A DNA stretch of 64,000 nt, from the NCBI GenBank assembly GCA_034401135.1, contig JAWZSP010000008.1:434001-498000 (forward strand). Direction: 5' to 3'. Shown one piece after another: positions 1 to 12,313 of the stretch. The number at the start of each line of letters is the position of its first letter. The stretch's first letter is position 1. The notes below the pieces were generated by a model. The model was not told the origin of the DNA and made no database searches. It worked only from the letters and a program-made list of their open reading frames with translations. The DNA is from Volutella citrinella. Its lineage: Eukaryota; Ascomycota; Sordariomycetes; Hypocreales; Nectriaceae. Made by a program: the position numbers and the translations under genes.

Positions 1-1723
1 TCGCGATCTGCCTCTGGCAAGCCTGAGAACGTCTTGGTGTGCTCAAAGAGGCCCTTGACAACTGCAGTAATGTCATCAAAGACCAGATCCGCGTCCGCAA
101 GGCTGATGTTTGTCTGAGGAGCCGCCGATGACAGCTTCTCGGCTCCCAAGGTGATGAGCTTAACATTGACACCTTGAGTTGCGGCTCTGGACAGGTTTCT
201 AAACAGAGTGGCTTCGCCGCAGGACGATTCGTCGAGGCCATCAATGACAATCACGAGCTCCTTGCCCCCTGGGAGTGCAGCCGCCAGTGCTTTGTCCAGT
301 GCCCCCCAAACAACCTCATCATATTCGTCGTCGTCAGCAATCTTCCTGCTTTTCTCGCATGCATCGGACAACACCTGCAGCAGCTGGATGTTGCCGATGC
401 GCTTCTCGAAGAGCTGGCTCAGAATCGCCTTGGCAACGGCGCGTGGGGTCGTCTCAGCAGAGACTCTGCTATCTAAGACAGATATTAGGACTATCTGATA
501 CGGCATATTACAAGGCAATTACTCACTGATGGGAACGAAGATTGCGTTGTACGTGGTCCCGCCAATGGGGTGCTGCAGGTAGTCGACAATCACAGACGCC
601 AGGACAGTCTTTCCGCTGCCTTGCTTGCCATTGATGGACAGCAGCTTGGTCGGGCTCTTTAGAAAGCGAGCCAGGTACGGGCCGATCCAGAGGCAGGTCA
701 GCTCCTCTCTGTCGTGGGCAAGATGCGAGCCCATGTTGGTAACATTGGCAAGCACATGGTCCTCAGGCGCAGCCCACGTCTTGATGGTCTTGATTTCGGA
801 GACTGGAACCCATTAGATCAAAATTTCACACTTTGGTAGCAATCTGCTGGAGGGAATACCTTCATTGGCATCCACTCCCTCCCTCAGGAGCTGGTGCCTC
901 CACATGGACTCAGCCGTCTTCTCGCATCGGTCAACAAACGACTTGATTTCTCCAGGAAAGGTGCTGTAGATGTTGATGGAGACGGACGCCGCATGCATCT
1001 CGGAGATTGCTTTGTGGAAATGGGTGGAAACACTGGCCACCAACGTCACCAAGTCTGAAAGCGCCAGAACCAGCTGCTCCTTAATCTCCTGAGAGACAGT
1101 GAACAGCTCAGTTCGCTCCAGGAGGTTCATTAGTGGCACAGACATGTTGTAGAAGAAGCCGAAAGAAATCATCAACGCCGGTGCATTTTCTTTGCCCAGC
1201 TGTCGGCTCATTAGCATAGATTCAGGCACTCAATGGGGAAGACGCAAGTAGCAGGCCACCATACCTCTAGCAATATAGCGCAGTAGCCATAGGCGAGCTG
1301 CGTGGCGAGGTAACTATCGCCGGCAAAATCTTCAATAGCGAGATCGAACGAGTGTAGTCTTTCAACAAACAACTGCGCCCAAGCCAAGACTTTGTCATGG
1401 CTGCTCCCTTCCGGAGGCAGGTGGCTCATGCGCTGGGCTCTGATCCAGTCAATGAGAGAGTCGTGAGTGGCACCGAGCAGATTGGCCGATGTCGTGGAGC
1501 CAAGCTCTTCCGAGGTCCGGCGTTTCAGCGAGTAGACGACATTAGATATCCCCGAGGTATCCACGGTGCTCTGCCTCCTCGAGGTCAGCCGGGAGCTCGT
1601 CCGAATCGAAACCGACTTCAAGTCATCTTCTGTGGTGCTGGAAGTGCGTCTGGCATGCCAGATCTGCTTGAAGTGAGGCGCGGTAGATGCGAGCGTGGGT
1701 GATGCAACTGCGGCGGGAGCCAT
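1..1723 (-). CDS. NACHT/STAND-type P-loop NTPase, partial (3' end off window)
   Basis: Exons in transcript order are 1723-1265, 1199-860, 802-527 and 472 to beyond position 1; introns are 55-65 bp with GT..AG ends, and 515 residues are visible. A P-loop GKQGSGKT lies near residue 324 and a Walker B strand ELVIVIDGLDES near residue 429, the usual spacing for fungal NACHT/NLR-like signalling proteins. The first 320 residues are a Ser/Thr-rich basic start followed by a helical region that I do not recognise as a named N-terminal domain. Fungal STAND proteins of this type are generally linked to non-self recognition or programmed cell death; that is family knowledge, not seen here. The start is the first Met of the open frame. 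The C-terminal sensor region (ankyrin, WD40 or TPR in relatives) would lie left of the window. Confidence 0.85.
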
Positions 1724-3839
1724 GGTGGCGAGGTAGGAAAGGGAATTTTGCTGTAAATGGATTGTGTGACAAGGTCCTTGTTCATCCAGTGATGATTCTA
1801 TAGGAGATTGGCCAGATCAGTCTCTGGAGTGGGACATAATGCGCGGGTGCACAGTAAGTACAGGTGAAATGAGAATCTCCGAGTGTTGTTACAGCTGGTC
1901 GAAATCTGTTTGAAGCTGCTTGTTCGATCGCGGAACACAGAGTCGGAATTCCCCTACAATAGCTACGAAAGCTGGGTTCGGGCTCGGGAGCTGTGATCAT
2001 TTATGCTCGCCCATTCCAGCAGCTGTAATGCTATTTGACGGCTAGAAATCGATGACGACCCATGTTTGTAAGCCAGAACAGGTGAACTAATTCGGGAATT
2101 ACTACCCCGAAGTCCGACCCACGGCTTCTAATGCTTCACAGTTATGTCGGTAAGAAGCTTTGGCATGAGATAGGCAAGATTGGTGAATATCATTGGCAAG
2201 GCGTTACCTGAGCTACGGAGCAATATCAAGATGATTGGTCGGCTCAGAAATTGTTGGTATGGAAAAGCAAAACTTTTCCAGCGCCGAAATACCGACGAGG
2301 TAGCAGACGCGGCACATACTTGAACAGCAGCTTCAGCCAGCCGCCGTCTAGCTTATGATGTCGTGATCTCCTGGAGAACCAATTACGAATCACCGACGAG
2401 GTGCTCTCGTTGATGATCCTAAGGGGATATAATAGACTCAGAGCCCCATTCTTGACACTTGACAGCTCCTGAGCGGACTGGGCGGAACGGTGATCTTCGC
2501 CCGAATCGAACAGGGGGACCTACCTTCAGCTGCCGCCTCACCAACTCAAGCTATTCTCACATCATAATCGAAAACCACTGGGTTCAAGCCATCGCGTTGC
2601 GAGGTTTTAGTAGCTTCCATTACAACAGAATGGCAACTTATACTTTAGAGAGCTCGAGCATACTGGATGTGATTGGCGCGGCTAGTCGATCCGAGCTGAA
2701 CTGAATTCCTGTAAGAACCCTATTCCAACGGCGGTAACTTATGATACAATGAGCAACTTATCTAGGGATGATCTCATGCAGGAAGAAGAGTTCAGTAGCC
2801 GCTAGATCTACCGGGTTCATAAAACAATACAGACTGAAATATTTTTGAGTTCCATTCCCCAGACCAAGTCTCCAGATAAAGACTGGAGCCAATTAAGGTT
2901 GCTACCCCGCGTCCCCCGGAGAGCTCACTCCAGCATGGAATGAATTTCTGATGAGGAGACTGCACCGGCCCTGAAGTATAGCTCAAGAGGGGCCGAACTG
3001 ATATACAATGCGATTGAGTTGGGACCCTGTGTCTCGCAGGCCTCGCAGATGCCCCGCAGCCCCGGGCATCGCCACCACCACACTTCAGCGCAAAGCTTTG
3101 TGTGAATAGCTTTCTTTTATGCATCCGCCATGTCGTAATGAGCCACACACGTCACAATTCCTGCCTCGGCTCCACGCTGCTCATATCCGCTACCCCGCCC
3201 CCGGGAATGCTGGGATGCACCCCCGGATTGGACTGATGCCTGGCATCAGCCCACAACGGCTACTCGTATAAGCCCGAAATAAACATTAATCCCATCAACT
3301 TCCCATAGGATCCCTGGCTGTCAATTTAAAGCATCAGGCTGCAACGTATGTATGACTGCACACTAGTCCCGAAATAAGAGCAAATTTTGTATTGTCAACC
3401 TCAGATAGCTGGCAGTTCCAACGGGATCTATAACAGCACGGTTTGATCTTCCAAACATCTGCACTTACTCCAGCCATTCATGCATAAACTAAAAGAGCTG
3501 CTGACACGCACTTACGTGGCACTGCTGAGAGACGCTGGGAAGGACAATACGTCAGCGCTGTCTAATCCAATCGTGATCCTGATCCTGTTCCTTGTGACCC
3601 CGTGTCTTTTTACTATGGCTTTAGAGTTAGTGGATCGGGGCCCTGCAATCTAGATACGAGGTGCTTCATCGAGCCAAGAGATACAAAAGCCTCGTTGGAG
3701 GGGCAATAATGTTTCCTTGTCTGGCCACCGAGGGAGATCCTCAGTGTGGTATCCGGGTATATGAAGAGGGACATGCCACCTTGGATAATCTTGCCATCTT
3801 TTTATCCATCGCTCAGCCAAGTTGAATACAGAATGAAAG
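1724..3839. other. intergenic, no gene seen
   Basis: Divergent spacer of 2.1 kb between the NACHT gene and the small secreted peptide gene. Only short scattered open frames occur; none shows a domain, signal peptide or splice-supported extension. No repeat stands out. Confidence 0.5.
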
Positions 3840-4194
3840 ATGCATTTTTCCGTCATCATCACCCTAGCTCTAGCCAGTCTCTCTGCTGCCGCGCCTTCTG
3901 CTCAGGACGAGAGGAGACAAGTAAGTTCAGAAAGAGCAAGATTCGAGATCCGAGTGTAAAATAACACCTTGTCAGTTGACTCCCGCGGTAAGGCTACCTT
4001 AATAGCACTTGTTGCGTACTTGGCGTCATATCTCAATGACCTTTTTCATCATTATTACCAGGCTATAGCTTACCTCTATTCATTCTTTTCTACAGGCTCA
4101 GTGCGTCCAAGACTGCTACTTGGGAATGCGAAAATACGGCTATGACATCAATGGCTATGTCGCCTGCGCAGAGAATTGTCCCTTTCCTCGATAG
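3840..4194 (+). CDS. small secreted four-cysteine protein (candidate effector)
   Basis: Exons are 3840-3920, 3976-3987 and 4096-4194, all phase 0. The product is 63 residues, or 59 if the 12-nt middle exon is skipped, which keeps frame. It starts with a clear signal peptide (MHFSVIITLALASLSAAAP), has a possible Arg-Arg processing site (DERRQ), and has only four Cys in a CX3C-X16-CX3C arrangement (CVQDC ... CAENC). That spacing resembles a helical-hairpin (alpha-hairpinin-like) fold, but the resemblance rests on spacing alone. It ends in PFPR before TAG. Small secreted Cys-rich proteins in fungi are often host- or competitor-directed, and no function can be assigned here. Donors GTAAGT and GTAAGG are strong. 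A different acceptor for intron 2 at about 4062 would destroy the Cys pattern. The gene is easily missed because no exon is longer than 99 nt. Confidence 0.6.
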
Positions 4195-6400
4195 AATTGG
4201 GACTTTGTTGCTTCGGTTCGTGCTTAGGCAAGGCGGGTACTTGTCTCCAAGTACAGGGGCTATGAGAAATCGCAGCTACAGAAGCGAGAGGAATCTATAG
4301 GTTGGACAAACAATACAACAAGCGAAAGCTTTCTGAAACCATACAACCAAGGCGGCTGAGTAACACCTTGTATCTGCAGTAGGGTAACTCCGTTCATCAA
4401 GCCATCTCAATAGAAACGCAGCTCAGGGAATTTGCTAAAAGCCAGGGGCGCGCACAGCACATGACCTCGACAATAGAGCTAGTCTGTGACCCAAAAAAGG
4501 CAACAACAACAACCAGGCATTATCCACCTCGACAACAGGGGTCGAACTACGGGTGGAGAGCATCCTCTTTGTACTTCAACAGCAAGTAACAACGCCTCAG
4601 GACACAGCTTCTTCACTCTAGAATCACTTTCTGCACACACATACATGGCAAGTACTATCTTGCTCCATGAGTTTCAGACCCAAAGTGGCTGGTGCCAAGA
4701 TGTAGCATGCAACGCTAGTTCGCCAAGATGGTAGCTACTGACAGGCGTTGGACAATCTACGAAAGCCAATACTACTATGGCGACGCTGTATTTCATCGAG
4801 GCCGAGGCCTATACCTCAACTACGCATCCAGCAAACCTTACCACTTTGCCCACCATCGGTTGTAAATGGCCATGTTCTCTTTACGAGCATACTCAAGGTC
4901 GAAACCGACGCCGAGGCCCTTCTCGACCGCTTCGCAACCAAAAACTATGTAGACGCCAAGTCCTTCTAGCCCCTCGTCTCGCTTGGCGTACTGCAACACT
5001 ATACGAGGCACATATGCGCACCAAGAAGCGTTTGCCCACGATGTCCACCATTGTACGGATGCAAGTTATTCATAGTCGAATCGGGAGGGCTCAGAAGATC
5101 GACCGAGGGTAACGCAATCGGGGGCGGAGATATCGTAACAGCAGTCTGCGGGATCTGGTAGCCCGGGTGGTGGCCAGTCGTGGTTCGTGCTCGGTGTGAA
5201 CAGCGGGGGGGTCGAATAGCAGCGCCTGAAGTCAGCATCAACATATAGCTTGAATAGGGCCATTTTGGCAATGGAAAGGAGGGGTGGTGGCGTTTGTTCA
5301 AGAGCTTTGGCTATACGAGGAGTATTTGCTCATAATACTTGACTGCAGCCTTGGTTCAGCGTACAATATCTCGGGGCTTTCCCCGCAACTATACGGATGT
5401 GTCAGTTTACTCAGCAAGATTTGTTTCAGGTACCGCTCTTGTGCCCAAGTCGCGGTCCTAGAAGACCATCTCATATCAGAAATGCCAGTGAAGGTGCCCT
5501 TGGTAACCTTGGTCGGTCAACTGAACTGGTTTGCTTCCAACATCGCTTCCCTGAGGGCCAGAAGAAGGACGAATGGCCAACAACAGCCTCGTATACGACT
5601 ACATCTGCATCCCCACCGCAGACAGAGCTGGCCAGCTGGACCCCGGCCCAGTCGCGCTTGGCTCTTCTTGGCATGCAGCTCTTGCCAAGGCAATTAGCAG
5701 GACTAATGGGCCAACCTGATCGACGATGCATGCATCCGGCAAGGAGTATACGATTAGTGGGGGGAGGTGCTCTGGCTTGTCCCCGTGGACAAAGAATGTG
5801 CTGAAAGAGGCTTCCCAGACACGGTTTGGCCGTTGGCTCGCCGAGGGACCTTTGCCGGGGGTGCTGACCAACTGCCATGAAGAACTCGTGGCAGAGCACA
5901 CGTGGGTGGTGGGCTGCGGAGACATTGGACCACGGCAAGCAATGCAATCTCAGGCAGCTGAGTGAATTCGCCTGGCCCTCGACCAATCAGGAGCCAGGCT
6001 GGGATCGGCACTCCCCGAGCTTGGAATTGCCCATGCCCACGCCCTCGCCGAGCTGGGGATGGATTGTCTCGTCTCATTCGCCTAATCGAGCCTATCGAGG
6101 CACGACCATCGACGCCAATAGCTCGTCCAAGGTATCCGATACTGCTTGCTAGTTCCACGGGATCCTGGATGTGTAAGAAAAAACCATCAACACCAAGCAG
6201 CCTATGACGTCCCTGCATGACTTGTCTACGTTCAACGGTCGCCATGTTGGGAGAGAAGGCAGCCGCCACCGCCACTGAGTCCAACGTGCAAGTGTGTAAA
6301 CATGGTCGATGTCCGGCTTTACGCCTTGGGCCAAGCGTGTGAAGGGACTAAGCGGGCCCACCCGGGGAGTCAACTTTGTATGGGACAAGCTTGAAAGGCA
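4195..6400. other. intergenic with coding-like fragments, possible gene relics
   Basis: No intact gene is seen. Short plus-strand stretches read like protein but are broken by stops and frame changes: around 4745-4860 (includes TIYESQYYYGDAVF), 4862-4966 (GHVLFTSILKVETDAEALL), 5575-5713 (MANNSLVYDYICIPTADRAG) and 5985-6090 (GSALPELGIAHAHALAELG). I cannot assign a family. They may be remnants of one or more decayed genes, or chance. Confidence 0.25.
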
Positions 6401-9240
6401 AGCTTGTTTGTAACTCTCTTTTTTTCCCCTTCATGAAGAGGGGCGAAGGCGCCACTTTTACGGCACGCCGGCCGGAGGCTTTTGAGTCGAGGCGCCCACC
6501 GTCCGAGCCGAAGCGGGGCGAGCCTGGCAAAAACCTTGACCACGAGTCGACAAGGGGCGCGCTACAGGCTCCGGTTGGTGCTAGGCGAGGTTATTGGTGG
6601 CTATCGTATTGTCGCCGTGATCGATCTGCTGCCAGTCGAGGCAAAGGGTTTTTCAGCCTAATCAATTAGCACTGATCTCGACCGGGCCAATTGGCACGGC
6701 GCTTGCAAGTAGTTGGCCGCAACAGCTGACGGGGAATGCTCCTGGCTTGTGGTGGTGATATAAGTTTGAAGACGATCAGTCAGTTGATCAGTTCTTAACT
6801 CATCGGGCCACCGAGCGACTGCCAAGCGAAGTTTGTTGATCTTCAATTCAATCGTCGACTCTGGGAGCAGGAGAATTGGGGCTTGTCAAGCTTGTCTCGA
6901 GCCAACATAAGCTTTCTCTGGCTTGGTTGCGTGGGAAGCCGATCGTGACGAATGCCAAGAAGTATGGAAGCTTGAATTCACATGCCACCGCCGATCGGGA
7001 AAAAGGATGCCAGAAATCGATGCTCGAGCAGTAGACGAATTTGTTTCCGAATCTGTTCATGTCGCCGAAAGGCTACTGCCAGCATCAGAATGAAAAGTCT
7101 TAGCATGGGAGGGGAATCAGGCTTGGGACTAGCAATTGGTAGCTGACACCAAAAACTAGCCTAGTTTGGGGAACCAGAACCAGGACACAGAAGAGCTCAC
7201 CCGACGAGTCAGACTCTGCGGGCGGACGGAGCGCGATTCAAAAGCCGGGTCAAAACTGACACACACAGCCCGCCCCCATGCATGCCCTTGAGCCGCATTG
7301 AAGCCGTCTGCGTCTAGTCGTGCGATGGAGACGCTGGTTGTTTATAGCAACGGCCAAGCCGCCATCCCGAAACGCGAAACAAATCCCCCTTGCAAAAAGG
7401 AACAGCTTTTCGTATTACAGTGCGTCCCGGACGACGCGATGGAACTTGGCTGAGTCGGAGATTGGGCATGGTCGTGCGTGCAGCAGCGTGAGGCCAGTCG
7501 AACGAGAATAGCTTACGCGCTCTGCCAGCCAGAGCCGCACGTGGGCGCAAGCCGCTTTTGACTCGTCGAGGCTGGCCTGAGCCACGACATGGGTCTGTGG
7601 CGTGAGGTGGTTGTGACTGTGGCGCCGGAAGCTAAGTGGGCGAGAAAGGTGGGTTCTGAGTAGAGGCCTGAGCCGCCTGGCCCTCTGACCCTTGGGATAG
7701 GGATTGCGAGACCCGGGGTGCAGCTCCCACCACGGCAACCCATGAATAACTGCGGCCAACCCGCCCACCCCTCCCCCCCGCCTCCCCTCTCGCTACCGAC
7801 GATGCTGCTACTGCACGCAGGAGCAGCTCCAGGGCGGTACTTGCGTCTCAGAAGGATTCGTTCCATGGTGCTTCCAAACAGCATCTGGAAGGCGATACCG
7901 AGCTTGGACGCCGAGATGTGGGTAAGGGAACAGATCTGAGGGTTTGTTTCATCCTCGTCAGGCTCACGGATCACAGCTGCAGTAGCATACCATCACCGAA
8001 GCTGTTTCTGGTTGCGGCCATTAGTGGTCGCGTGAGGTCAGCCTGACACCTCGGTCACCGAGAGAGGTGCTCGTGTGGGACTGCCTGATGCGGCGTCGCC
8101 CAGCTTTGGAGTGTGTCTGCCTAGGGTGTCACGTTTGGGGAAGGGAAGCATGGTGGCTCTACTGCTGTCTAGGCAAGGTAGATTCTCGAGCACCGTAACA
8201 TCTGGTTGGTCAACGGCTGTCAAAGAGATGCTGGTGTAGATCGCCGAGGCAATGTTGGCACCTTATTCGAAATCAGCCTCGCAAGTGGCGGTAGCCTCTT
8301 GCACTTTGTCCTGAATCTCCAACCGGCGAGGCAGCGCCAGCGAGTGCAAGGCATTTAGCAAAAAGTCACGAGTCGATATGAGCCTAAAAATCAGACCGAG
8401 CATCTTCAGAAGCTGTCTACAATGAACCAAATGTGAGCCATGAAAGAGAGTTGGTAACGTTAGACTACCCTATAACATGCTGGCGCGGGGCAAGGTTCAC
8501 GCCTCATCTTGGATGGTGGTGGCGTGCTCTACTTGGGCCGGCCCGTGAGCGACTCGTTTGCAACGGCACTAGCACACAAGCTTGAATAATGCCTGAAGAG
8601 GAAACCGACCGTCTGGGTCTGGACTGGCATTTGCGAGACTGAGGACATGGGAAGATGGCCCGAGGACTCCGATGTCAGCTCGCATCCAGATTTTCTGAGC
8701 GGGGTCGTCGGAGCCGCTGGGTGGCAACGTAAAACGCACACGCAAACACAAAGCCAAAGCTCGACCGAGATGCATATGCCGCCAAGCAATTCCATTCCCA
8801 GGCAGGCGACCGAAGCTGTGCCCAGCAGTGCCAGCACGCGCAGGCCCGAAGCTTACCATGCGTCAAACCATCCCAGCTGGCCAGAGCCGCAGCAGGGCGG
8901 GATCCGAGGCACTGATGCACCATTCAGAGTTTCGCAGTTTGACCGAGCCGCTGCGCTAGGAGCACCAGGAAGTCCTTCTCACGGCATCTGGAGGGGTCGA
9001 GTGCGCCTGAATTGGGACGTCGCCTTCGATTTTTGCCAGTTGCCCCCACCGAAACGCCGCAGTGGCACGGCGATGGCATGGGAAAACATGGGAGGCCCGC
9101 CCAATTCCCGAAACGAAGGACCAAGGTGGTGATCCCAAAAAGGCAATTGTGCACACGGACAGCCGACCGGCGGTGGCCAATGGAAGCCAGCCATGCGAGA
9201 TCGTGTGAGGGCTTGCCGCAAGTCTTTGGCTGTGAGAGCT
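6401..9240. other. intergenic, GC-rich, no gene seen
   Basis: Open frames occur on both strands but are short, arginine/proline-rich and mutually overlapping, as expected by chance in GC-rich DNA. A C-rich tract lies around 7765-7795. No domain, signal peptide or RNA gene was recognised. Confidence 0.5.
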
Positions 9241-10973
9241 GGTCCCTTGGCTCCTTGGCAGCAAACTATATCCTAGCGGGAGTCGTGCCAGTGGACTGTG
9301 GGGCCTTTGGCTGGCGGGCACTTGGCACCTTGGTGGGGCCCAGTGTTGCTGGCGACACACCCAAGCGACGGCTTGTAATAGCTACCGAGAGGCACGAGCC
9401 GATTCTAGAAATGGAAGCATGGCTTGTTGCGCTGTGATGCCCGCGGCCTGATTGGACGGCTTTCCGAAGGAGACAAGGGAGAGCTAAGGAGGATCAGATT
9501 TTTGCGGGAACCAATCCATCCATCGCGGGCCACAGGATTGAGGCTTACTCTGACAAAGGCCGCGGTCGCGGTCGCGGTACTGAAGGGAGCAGACACAAGG
9601 ATCGCAACCGTCGTTGTTGCCATGGATAGATAGCTAGGTACCGATGACCAGGAGGAAAGCGACCAGCGGATCCAGCGGCTTCGCTGCGACAACCGGTCGA
9701 CAGATGGTCAGATGGCGACCCTCAATTGGGGACGCAGGACGGCGTGTGCGTCGGCGGGGACCAGAGATTCGACAATGGCGGGCCCATCAAAAGATCCAGA
9801 ACGGGCATTCCCACAGCTCTTTGGTGTGGCGGACAACACCAACACCATCAAATGGCTTCCCAGCGCGGATCGCTCGGTCTCGCACGCGGGCATTCCCATC
9901 GCCACGGGCACGCGCGTGAGAGACTGCCAATAGCTCAGCATACCCCGTGTACTGCCAAGCAACCAAGCCGTCATCGATGGACTGATGTCTCGGCGATGCG
10001 AGCAAAAGGGCCCGGCCGCGATGGCCCATCCGTGCCCTCCCAGGCAGCTCATCGTGGACAGTTCTTGGCCGTCTTGGCCGTCTTGGCCTTCTTGGCCCCC
10101 CATCCAATTCATTGCAATTGATTGCCTCTCCCCTGTCGATGCCGCATAACGGTGGTGTGCTATTGCGCGGGTGGACGCGGGGGGATTCTGCGCTGGTTGC
10201 TGTTTTCGTGCCTCAGCTCGAAAGGCCATGGATCTCATCTGCCATCGGGAGCCCGTGGTTCGGCGCACCCGCTCGCGAGCCGTATTTGCACGCTGCTGGT
10301 CCTGCGTCGCCCGTTGGCTGGATGGGCACGAGATCAATATCCAAGTGCCATCCATTTTGGCAGCCGACAGGCAGCGGCGGGTGGGCCTGGGCCGCCCTGG
10401 CGCAGCTGCCTCATCCCTCGTCCCGTCATGCATTATCGCGGGCGACGTTGCAGCTAGTAGCTACCGACGGTACCGCATACAGCTCCGCGCCTGGGGCCAA
10501 TCTCAGATGCAAGCCATTCAGTGACCCGGACCTGCTACACATGGTCACCGAAGGCCACCTTAGTCGTCGGTCCACCAGCGCCACGCGTGGTGTGCGGTGC
10601 GTAGGGGGTACTTCCAGGGCTGCACCTCTCCGTCGGTCTCTAATCGATGCCTTCACCGGGATCTGGTTGGCTGTACAAACGCTGATATGTGGGCGTGGGA
10701 AGTTGTGGGATGCGATTATTGAGCATGAAGGTCGTTGGAGGAGCCGAAAGTGCCTTCCCTTGGACAGAGCGTTTACTTGGGGTACGCCTCTGAGAAACCG
10801 GCTCACCCCCCCTCACGCTCTCAATCTCACTCGCACGCAGCCTGTGGAAACGCCGCGACAGGGCGATGGGTGCATTGCTCCTGCCCAGACGGGCCCATCT
10901 CTTGGCTCTAGCTTGGCTGCTTGGCTGCTTGGTGTCTGGTGCCAGGGCAGCTCTTGCCCATCGGTTGTCCACA

Positions 10974-11002
10974 TCTTGCCCATCTCGCCCATCTTGCCCA
11001 TC
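10974..11002. repeat. 9-nt tandem repeat, CTTGCCCAT-like
   Basis: Three to four imperfect copies of CTTGCCCAT (one reads CTCGCCCAT) lie in tandem between two GCCAAG-type groups. Confidence 0.6.
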
Positions 11003-11316
11003 TGTATGTGGCAGCTTGGCTTCGGCTTGGCCGTGCTTGGCCTAGCTTGGCGGATCTTGGCCTTCCTTGGCCACCGAGCAGTGGGGCCCCTGATGCCACT
11101 GCAGAACCATTAGGGAAGCCACAGCTCGCCCGCGGGGCAGAGTTTCGGTCGTCGAATCTGGTAAGGGCGCTTGCCCATCTGGTCGGCCCGTGCGCTACGA
11201 GTATGGCAGTCGCTCGACACAGGGCGCGGTGATTAAGGCCACGTTTGGACCGAACCTTCAGCGCCCGTACCTTGAGCTTTGCGTCTGTGGCACTTTTGCC
11301 TCTCCCTCGCGTCAGG

Positions 11317-11322
11317 CACGTG
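11317..11322. promoter_or_regulatory. CACGTG E-box, candidate NUC-1/Pho4 site
   Basis: Perfect CACGTG palindrome about 1 kb upstream of the phosphate symporter ATG. bHLH regulators NUC-1 (Neurospora) and Pho4 (yeast) bind this core at phosphate-starvation genes; binding here is inferred from gene context. Confidence 0.45.
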
Positions 11323-11660
11323 CAGCCACCTCAGCTCGGGCTGAGAGCTGGGCGCATTTGGCCGTTTTCCCGAGCTTCACGTAGAGAATTGATGCTGGAT
11401 TTCAACCACCAGGCTGCATATATCCCAGCCAAGGCATATCCAGGCACAGCCAAGGCGGCCAAGACGGCCAAGAGATGGCCAAGGAAGATGGCCAAGCCAG
11501 AGGCCCTGTTCTTGCTGCTCTGCCTGCTCTGCCTACCAGCAGAGAGCTCCAGGGCTCCAGGGCACACCACCACTTTTGCTGGATCTACAGGCTCGCTCCA
11601 TCGGCCTATCCGCTAGATCCGCTCCCCCCCATGGGCGGCCCGCACGCCTATAGATTCCCC

Positions 11661-11666
11661 CACGTG
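11661..11666. promoter_or_regulatory. second CACGTG E-box, candidate NUC-1/Pho4 site
   Basis: Perfect CACGTG about 650 bp upstream of the phosphate symporter ATG, 344 bp from the other copy. Two copies in the promoter of a phosphate-transport gene fit phosphate-repressible control. Confidence 0.5.
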
Positions 11667-12188
11667 TGTGATCTCTGAGCTCTGACAGGTCCACAACTTT
11701 CTCTCGACGACATCCCTGGAACGCGCTCGGCGCACGTAGCGGCCCCCCCTCGCACCCAAGGGCGCCCTTGGTGTGGGATCGCGGCGAGGCATCAACGGCG
11801 TGTCTGGGCAGCGTCTGGGCATGCACCCCAATCGTTCGGTGGCCCGATCTTGCTACCGAAAAACCCACTACCAGTCGACTCTGTCGCCACGGAGCCTCGG
11901 AGGACTCAGAGGGGGGTGTCTCGAGCACGAGCATGCATGCAGCAAGGAGCCCGCCGGAGCAGGGCCCCAGGCGAAAGAGGATGGGCAGCACCAGGATCTG
12001 CGCGTGCTCCAATTCTGGACGCCCGCCGTCGCAGTGGACTCCCCGAAGTCTACCAAAGTAAGCTTGTGGGCGTGCAGGTAAGCTTGTTGCACAAGGTTGT
12101 ATGGGGACCCAGAAGCAAAAAAGTTTATATATCCTGTCTCGGCCGTCCTACCCTCAGCTTCTTGTCTTACACGAGCATCCTCCTCGCC

Positions 12189-12195
12189 TATATAG
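12189..12195 (+). promoter_or_regulatory. TATA box of phosphate symporter gene
   Basis: TATATAG lies 119-125 bp before the ATG at 12314 and is followed by a C/A-rich leader without ATG. Another TATA-like stretch lies at about 12124-12132. Confidence 0.5.
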
Positions 12196-12313
12196 CACCC
12201 GCAGCCGACTGCCGGACTACAACAGCCAGTCTCAGCACAAGCCAGCCGTGAGCAGTTGATCACTCCTTCGCAACAACTCCACACCCGCTGCTGCAACAAC
12301 ACCAACCGACAAG

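Larger units (their letters stand above)
9246..11496. promoter_or_regulatory. array of GCCAAG/CTTGGC hexamers upstream of the phosphate symporter
   Basis: I count 23 copies of GCCAAG or its complement CTTGGC: at 9246, 9254, 9321 and 9954, then in four dense groups at 10064-10096 (4), 10901-10925 (3), 11015-11071 (6) and 11428-11496 (6). Four more lie inside intron 1 of the downstream gene (12433-12473). The hexamer matches the PacC consensus GCCARG known from Aspergillus. A sodium/phosphate symporter is a plausible ambient-pH target because its yeast counterpart PHO89 is alkali-induced. The groups also form short tandem repeats (CTTGGCCGT and similar), so repeat expansion rather than selection for binding is possible. 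Confidence 0.45.

Noticed and set aside
5471..6284. overlapping minus-strand open frames of 171 and 176 codons
   Set aside because: Cys/Arg/Pro-rich chance composition, no start context or splice sites; the plus strand has more believable fragments.
10112..11113. 333-codon open frame upstream of the phosphate gene
   Set aside because: Its hydrophobic end is just the translation of CTTGGC and CTTGCCCAT repeats; the rest shows no domain or codon bias, and it overlaps other chance frames.
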